From assembly GCA_905221605.1 (NCBI GenBank), contig CAJNDS010000629.1, positions 67,501 to 87,500 of the forward strand: DNA of 20,000 nt. The letters run 5' to 3'. The notes beneath the pieces are model-generated. The model ran no database searches and was not told where the DNA came from. It saw nothing but the letters and a program-made list of their open reading frames with translations. Positions 14,933-20,000 of the stretch are shown one piece after another; within the stretch, counting starts at the first letter, position 1, and the number at the start of each line of letters is the position of its first letter. The stretch is from Symbiodinium natans (lineage: Eukaryota > Sar > Dinophyceae > Suessiales > Symbiodiniaceae). Both the position numbers and the translations under genes were made by a program.

Positions 14933-16336
14933 ATGAAGTACAGTCATAACTGCTTCATGAGTACCAGGGAACCTCCAGGTAGGGTTGAAACCCGAAAAGC
15001 CCCAAGGCCCCCAAGCCAAGAAAGTTCCTTGGGGCCCTTAACAGTGCTTGTCACGGTGGGTTTAGGGTGTAGGGTTTAGGGTTTAGGGTTTAGGGTTTAG
15101 GGTTTAGGGTTTAGGGTTTAGGGTTGTGGGTTTAGGGTTGTAGGGTGTACTATAAACGTTGCAAAGATCAAGTCCCGGAACTCCTTAAGCAGACATGTTC
15201 TAGGGTTCAGGGTTCATTCCGTACTCAGTGCCAGCGGCTCAGCGTCGGCTGTCCGGATACACGCCCGAGCACTGAATGGCAAGATGGGACCGTTTCGGGC
15301 ACTCGCTGGCCTCCTTGAAGGTCTCAGCTTCTCTCCAGTTCCCCGATCGGGTACGGAAGCTCGGTGAGCCCTGAAATGTTTTGGGCTTAGGGCTTAGGGC
15401 TTAGGGCTTAGGGTTTAGGATTTAGGGTGTAGGGTGTAGGGTTTAGGGTTTAGGGTTTAGGGTTTAGGGTTTAGGGTTGAGGGTTTAGGGTTTAGGGTTT
15501 AGAGTTTAGAGTTTAGGGTTTAGGGTTTAGGGTTTAGGGTTTAGGGTTTAGGCTTAGGTTACGCAGGCTTGGGAAGGCTTTCCAGTAGGACGGGTCAGAT
15601 CCAATTCTGGGGTTCATGTTCGTCCCAAACGCACAGGCGCATCCGTGAGGGCGTCGCTGTGCATGCGGTTTAGGATTTAGGGTTTAGGGTTTAGGGTTCA
15701 GGGTGTAGGGAGTTGACAGCCCTGAAACCAAAACTAACACATTTGGAGGGGGGGCGGGGGGTAAGTAAGGCTAAGGCGATATGTTGGAAACGATGTAGGC
15801 TTCTGAGCCCTAAACCCTCTACCCTAGATCCTAGACCCTAGACCCTAGACCCTAAACCCTAAACCCTAAACCCTAAACCCTAAACCCTAAACCCTAAACC
15901 CTACGCCGAAACCGTAAACAACGGCACGAGGAACTGGAGTGAGTGGACTTGTCATGGAAAGTTGGAACAAAGCGCACGACGGCACAGCTCTAGGCGCGAG
16001 TTGCCCTCCTCAGGGTTTAGGGTTTAGGGTTTAGGGTTTAGGGTTTAGGGTTTAGGGTTTAGGGTTTAGGGTTTAGGGTTTAGGGTTAAGGGTTTAGGGT
16101 TTAAACGGCCCGTACTTCGGATCCCTGTAAAACAAGGGTCAGGGACCATGCTAAGGGCACACAGTTCCGACCTTAGACCTGAATCAGGGACCTCCCTAGA
16201 CCCTAGACCCTAAACCCTAAACCCTAAACCCTAGACCCTAGACCTTACCCTAGACCCTAAACCCTAAACCCTAAACCCTAAACCCTAAATTACCAAACCC
16301 TAAACCTCATCCATTGTCAGGCAGGCGGCCTTACAC
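14933..16336. repeat. TTTAGGG/AAACCCT arrays with unique islands
   Basis: Arrays at 15058-15150, 15383-15553, 15667-15708, 15807-15902, 16013-16105 and 16197-16305. Islands between them are candidate exons. The island 15220-15375 holds a minus-strand frame after TTTCAG|G reading GSPSFRTRSGNWREAETF and on to a stop near 15247. The island 15580-15665 encodes RRPHGC, MORN-like, after GCACAG|C. The island 15904-16012 encodes GNSRLELCRRAL after GAGGAG|G. None could be linked. Confidence 0.5.
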
Positions 16337-16391
16337 CCTCTAAAGAGTTGAAGAATGATGCTCCGCGGCTCATGAGTTTGAGCAGCTGCTC
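16337..16391 (-). CDS. Candidate exon, function unknown
   Basis: A strong minus-strand acceptor with a pyrimidine tract (CTTTCTCTGTGCGCAG|GAG) opens a frame EQLLKLMSRGASFFNSLE, ending at a GT donor (AGAGG|GTGTAAG). It lies between AAACCCT (16197-16305) and TTTAGGG (from 16425), the arrangement seen around confirmed exons. Not a MORN motif; helical in character. It may belong to the upstream part of the same gene. Confidence 0.45.
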
Positions 16392-16800
16392 CTGCGCACA
16401 GAGAAAGAGGGTTCTGGAGGTTTCGGGTTTAGGGTTTAGGGTTTGGGGTGGAGGGTGGAAGATTGAGGACTGGGGCACCGCAAAACCACCCTAAAGCCCC
16501 AAAAGGCTACAACCGCAATCCCCTAAAACCTAAACCCTCTAGATTGGCCCGCAAGCCCTCGCTCTGAAACATATTCCCAAAGAATACTCGCTTTAAATGC
16601 ACCAAGCGACATCTGAAGTAGGCTTCATATTGCCAGCACCCGCAAAAAACTCCAGATATGCATATATAATACATATATTCGCCTCGGCTTCCTGCCGAGA
16701 AGCGTCTGGAACAAGCAGACCTGGACCCTAACCCAACCCTTCCCACCCAGAATTTTGTGATAGGACCCCCCGATCACTTGCAGCAACCGATTGCGTGGAG

Positions 16801-16802
<2 letters not shown>
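16392..16802. other. Mostly unique sequence, no clear gene
   Basis: A short TTTAGGG run (16425-16450), then about 350 bp of unique sequence. Open frames here on the minus strand continue into the poly(C) translation and show no family signature or convincing splice sites. Confidence 0.6.

Positions 16803-16896
<94 letters not shown>
16803..16896. repeat. Poly(C) homopolymer, 94 nt
   Basis: Ninety-four uninterrupted C, followed by T, six C, A and more C-rich sequence. Poly-Pro and poly-Gly frames across it are artefacts of the homopolymer. The exact length depends on the sequencing method. Confidence 0.95.
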
Positions 16897-16899
<3 letters not shown>

Positions 16900-17179
16900 C
16901 CCCACCCTTCTCTGCTCCTTCCCCCAACCCCTCCACATACTGCATGCTCTGGGCCGACCCCCGGCTGCCGAGGCGGGGCAAGCGTTGACAATTATATATA
17001 TATATATATGTATCTATATACACACATCCGTAAAAGGGCTTATAAGGGAGCCTGAACTCTAAAAAGGGGAATAAGGGCCTACTCTGGGTCCTTGAAGAAA
17101 ATAAATCTTGTTTCTTATATGTTCAACAAGAAAGAGTTCTGAAGGGAGGGAGGTTCAAAGGGGGTAGGTACCTAGGGAA
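16897..17179. other. Unique sequence with foldback remnant
   Basis: C-rich tail, a TA tract (16990-17024), then 17029-17092, which matches the right three-quarters of family 2 copy A (AAAGGG, TTATAAGGGAGCCT, AAAAAGGGGAATAAGGGCC, TACTCTGGGTCCT) without a clear left terminus. No gene. Confidence 0.65.
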
Positions 17180-17190
17180 CCTTAATAAAG
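17180..17190. repeat. Left target-site duplication
   Basis: CCTTAATAAAG, identical to 19558-19568, directly outside the inverted repeat ends of the 2.37-kb element. Eleven bases is within the range of Mutator-like transposons. Confidence 0.75.
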
Positions 17191-17259
17191 GGGTGGAGTT
17201 TTTTTTGGGGTCTTGTTTTTTTTTGGGCCTTTTTTTTTCTTGGTCGATTTTCTTGGTTT

Positions 17260-17830
17260 TCTCTAGGAAAAACCTACTTTCCTTACATTTTGGACGGATT
17301 TTCTGTTATTTCCCTTAGGTTTTCGTTGGTTTTTCATAGGGAAAAACCTATTTTTTTTTACATTTTCGACGGATTTCCTGTAATTTCCCTTAGGTTTTCC
17401 TTGGTTTTTCCTGGGGGGAAAGCCCTATTTTCCTTACATTTTGGACAGATCTCCTGTCATTTCCTTCGTTTCTTGGGCTTTGAAGCATGCTTGGTACGAC
17501 TTAAAAGAAGCGGGGGGGCGGGGGGGGTTGGGGGAAAACACAGCCCCCCCCCCCCTTTTGCAAACACCCTGCTCACATGACGGGTGTCAACAAGTTTCTT
17601 GGGCTTTGAAGCACGCTCTGCACGGCTTGAAAATAAAAACGAGGTTTTCGTTGGTTTTTCCTAAGGAAACCCTCTTCTGATTACATTTTGGACGGATTTC
17701 GTCAAACGTCAAAGCGTACGTTGCTTTTCCTTAGTTTGTCCTAGGGAAAACCCTATTTGGTTCGGTTTCTTGGTTTCTATCATTCCCTCTATATTTTCAT
17801 CGGATTCATATTTTTTTTCAACTAGTTTCT
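17260..17830. repeat. About 77-bp tandem repeat family
   Basis: Units contain ACATTTTGGACGGATTT, CTGTTATTTCCCTTAGG, TTTTCGTTGGTTTTTC and a small hairpin CCTAGGGAAAAACC. Clear starts near 17285, 17361 and 17437, with diverged copies around 17670 and 17725. Two monomers of the second satellite family (17469, 17595) are interleaved. A diverged inverted copy may lie at 19381-19440. Confidence 0.75.
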
Positions 17831-19209
17831 CGGGCTTTGAAGCACGCTTGGTACGGCTTGAAAGAAGCGGGGGGGGTTGGGGGGGGGGGGGGGGGGAGGG
17901 GGGGAGGGGGGGGGGAGGGGGGGGGGAGGGGGGGAGGGGGGGGGGCGCAGCCCCCCCCCCATTTGCAAACACCCTGCTCACATGATGGGTGTCAACAAGT
18001 TTCTTGGGCTTTGAAGCACGCTCTGCACGGCTTAAAAAAAGCGGGGGGGTTGGGGGGGGCGCAGCCCCCCCCATTTGCAAACACAATGCACACACGATGT
18101 TTTTCGAATAGTTTCTTGGGCTTTGAAGCACGCTTGGTACAGCTTAAAAGAAGCGGGGGGGGTTGGGGGGGGCTGTGCCCCCCATTTGCAAACACCCTGC
18201 TCACATGATGGGTTTCAACTACTTTCTTGCGCTTTGGCTGAAAAAGCGGGGGGGTTGGGGGGGGCGCAGCCCCCCCCCATTTGCAATGCTCACACGATGA
18301 TTTTCAACTAGTTTCTTGGGCTTTGAAGCACGCTTGGTACGGCTTAAAAGAAGCGGGGGGGGTTGGGGGGGGGGAGCCCCCCCCCCCCATTTGCAAACAC
18401 CCTGCTCACATGACGGGTGTCAACAAGTTTCTTGGGCTTTGAAGCACGCTCTGCACGGCTTAAAAAAAAAACGGGGGGGTTGGGGGGGGGGCGCAGCCCC
18501 CCCCCATTTGCAAACACAATGCTCACACGATGCTTTTCAACTAGTTACTTGGGCTTTGAAGCACGCTTGGTACGGCTTAAAAGAAGCGGGGGGGGTGGGG
18601 GGGGGCTGTGCCCCCCATCTGCAAACACCCTGCTCACATGATGGGTTTCAACTAGTTTCTTGGGCTTCGGCTGAAAAAAAGCGGGGGGGCTGGGGGGGGT
18701 GCAGCCCCCCCCATTTGCAAACACAATGCTCACAGGATGTTTTTCAACTAGTTTCTTGGGCTTTGAACGGCTTAAAAGAAGCGGGGGGGGGGGTTGGGGG
18801 GTCTGCACCCCCCATTTGCAAACACCCTGCTCACATGATGGGTGTCAACAAGTTTCTTGGGCTTTGAAGCGCGCTCTGCACGGCTTAAAAAGAGCGGGCA
18901 GCCCCCCCCCCCATTTGCAAACTGAATGCTCACACGATGCTTTTCAACTAGTTTCTTGGGCTTTGAAGCACGCTTGGTACGGCTTAAAAGAAGCGGGGGG
19001 GTTTGGGGGGGCTGTGCCGCCCCCCCCCCCCCCCCCATTTGCAAACACCATGCTCACATGATGGGTGTCAACAAGTTTCTTGGGCTTTGAAGCACGCTCT
19101 GCACGGCTTAAAAAAAGCGGGGGGGTTTCGGGGGGCGCAGCCCCCCCCCCATTTGCAAACACAATGCTCACACGATGTTTTTCAACTAGTTTCTTGGGCC
19201 TCGAAGCAC
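17826..19209. repeat. Satellite with A-B-A-C higher-order organisation
   Basis: Thirteen monomers of about 95-175 bp start at 17826, 18000, 18112, 18223, 18312, 18428, 18545, 18656, 18752, 18853, 18952, 19076 and 19190 with TTTCTTGGGCTTTGAAG or a variant. Type A has CACGCTTGGTACGGC, type B CACGCTCTGCACGGC, type C lacks this segment (CTTTGGCTG or CTTCGGCTG). Order: A B A C, A B A C, A B A B, A. Nearly all have a G run, TTGGGG, then C run: a hairpin with loop CTGTG after A and CGCAG after B or C. Spacers after A read CACCCTGCTCACATGATGGG; after B or C, CACAATGCTCACACGATG. Length varies mainly in the G runs. Confidence 0.9.
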
Positions 19210-19372
19210 GCTTCCTTTCTTCCTTCCTTGCTTCCTTCCTTTCTTCCTTCCTTTCTTCCTTCCTTTCTTCCTTCCTTGCTTCCTTCCTTTCTTCCTTCCC
19301 TTCTTTCTTCCTTCCTTCCTTCCTTGTTTTCTTCTTTTCTTTCATCCTTCCTTCCTTTCTTTCCTTCTTTCT
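19210..19372. repeat. CCTT pyrimidine microsatellite
   Basis: About 160 bp of TTCC/TTTCTTCC/TTGCTTCC units on the plus strand. It begins inside the thirteenth satellite monomer, after CACGCTTCC, so it grew out of or interrupted that unit. Confidence 0.9.
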
Positions 19373-19557
19373 AAAACCTACCAGAAATAACGCGTTCCTA
19401 TGAAACCACAGAGAAATTACCGTTTTTCGTACGGAAAACCACGAACATGCATCAAGTCCTTTAAAAATATGGAGGGAATGGTGGTTCTCTTAGGAAAAAC
19501 CAAGAAAATCGACCAAAAAAAAAAAGACCCCCCCCCAAAAAAAAAAAAAAAGGCCCT

Positions 19558-19568
19558 CCTTAATAAAG
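19558..19568. repeat. Right target-site duplication
   Basis: CCTTAATAAAG, the direct copy of 17180-17190, immediately outside the right inverted repeat. Confidence 0.75.
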
Positions 19569-20000
19569 CTTAGGGAGCCTTTGGGAGCAGTGGGGAGTAT
19601 TACGGAACCTTGGGCTACACACCCCGTTGAAGCCCCCTAACCCTAAGCCTAAGCCCCAAGCCCAAAACCCCAAACCCTAAACCTTAAGAACCCCATCAAA
19701 AACACCAAGAGCGGGGCTGAAACAACCGAGGCCAACAGTGAAATTTCGACAGTCACGGGGAGGTCCGGGACATTGTGGGCAGTTGTTTCATTAGGGTTCA
19801 AGAAGTAGGGCTTAGGGTATAGGTTTGGAGATCAGAGTCTAGGGTTTAGGGTTTAGGGTTTAGGGTTTAGGGTTTAGGGTTTAGGGTTTCTTTCTTTTCA
19901 GGGTTTCGGGTTTAGGGGGTTTGCGTGAATTCTGAGCTCTTCTGATCGGCCCGATCTACGAAAATTGAAACTTCCGAACAGGTCGGCCCCCTTGCCGGGG
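19569..20000. other. Right flank with telomere-like arrays
   Basis: AAACCCT-like units (19640-19683), a unique island (19690-19837) and TTTAGGG (19838-19890). The island has a minus-strand acceptor GTTGTTTCAG followed by a hydrophobic frame PLLVFLMGFL and a GT donor (TTAAG|GTTTAG), so it may be another exon encoding a membrane segment. The last 100 bases show nothing recognisable. Confidence 0.45.

Larger units (their letters stand above)
17191..19557. mobile_element. Mutator-like or foldback element carrying satellite DNA
   Basis: Terminal inverted repeats of roughly 70 bp: left 17191-17268, right 19489-19557. They share TGGTCGATTTTCTTGGTTTT (17241-17260, and inverted at 19496-19515), T-rich/A-rich runs, GGGCC and GGGGTCTT-like blocks. 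An 11-bp direct repeat flanks it. No transposase frame is visible, so it would be non-autonomous. The interior is tandem satellite arrays and a CCTT tract. The class is an inference from long inverted repeats plus TSD length. Confidence 0.65.

Noticed and set aside
16625-17062. Poly-Pro and poly-Gly proteins
   Set aside because: Translation of the poly(C) run.
17469-19209. CRISPR-like array
   Set aside because: Monomers are long, contiguous and diverged in an ABAC order, with spacers that are themselves repeated; the context is eukaryotic.
17290-19403. Frames of 60-183 residues with recurring FLGFEARLVRLKRSGG
   Set aside because: Translation of the satellite monomers in several frames and both strands; run-length changes in G and C shift frame between monomers, so no coding constraint is visible.
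1-20000. A true chromosome end
   Set aside because: Telomere-like arrays occur in both orientations throughout, are short, and enclose exons, so they are interstitial.

Overview
This window looks like nuclear DNA of a eukaryote, most likely a dinoflagellate (Symbiodiniaceae-like). That assignment is an inference from three things: plant/alveolate-type telomeric heptamers (TTTAGGG) scattered internally in dozens of arrays, a gene built of MORN repeats, and introns that begin mostly with GC (once GA) rather than GT and end in AG. Unusual GC and GA donors are known from dinoflagellate genomes. A coccidian such as Eimeria also has TTTAGGG-type repeats and remains an alternative. I see no bacterial gene, operon, rRNA or tRNA. 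Most long open frames are translations of simple repeats and are not genes.

The main content is a split gene on the minus strand, running from about 11521 down to 720 and probably beyond both ends. Eleven very short exons (18-57 nt) join into one open frame. In the joined frame six MORN-repeat starts (Y-x-G) fall at exactly 23-residue spacing across ten splice junctions. The introns (344-2874 bp) are packed with telomere-like arrays. In most introns the arrays are inverted relative to each other, with TTTAGGG on the sense strand after the donor and CCCTAAA before the acceptor, so a pre-mRNA could fold and bring the exons together. Several smaller foldback elements also lie inside these introns.

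From 11.5 to 16.8 kb the same architecture continues (short unique blocks between arrays). It contains candidate upstream exons that I could not join with confidence, plus locally homogenised arrays of variant units, notably a roughly 340-bp TTTAGGGG octamer array with a 144-bp higher-order period. A 94-nt poly(C) run lies at 16803-16896.

From 17180 to 19568 there is a 2.37-kb element with terminal inverted repeats, flanked by an 11-bp direct repeat (CCTTAATAAAG). Its interior is satellite DNA: a 77-bp family and a roughly 110-bp family. The second has three monomer types in a higher-order A-B-A-C order, and nearly every monomer carries a G-run/C-run hairpin. The last 430 bases return to telomere-like arrays and a possible exon.

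The large intron at 7668-10541 holds a 1.5-kb degenerate AAT-type microsatellite interrupted by a telomere-like block, then a nested foldback element.
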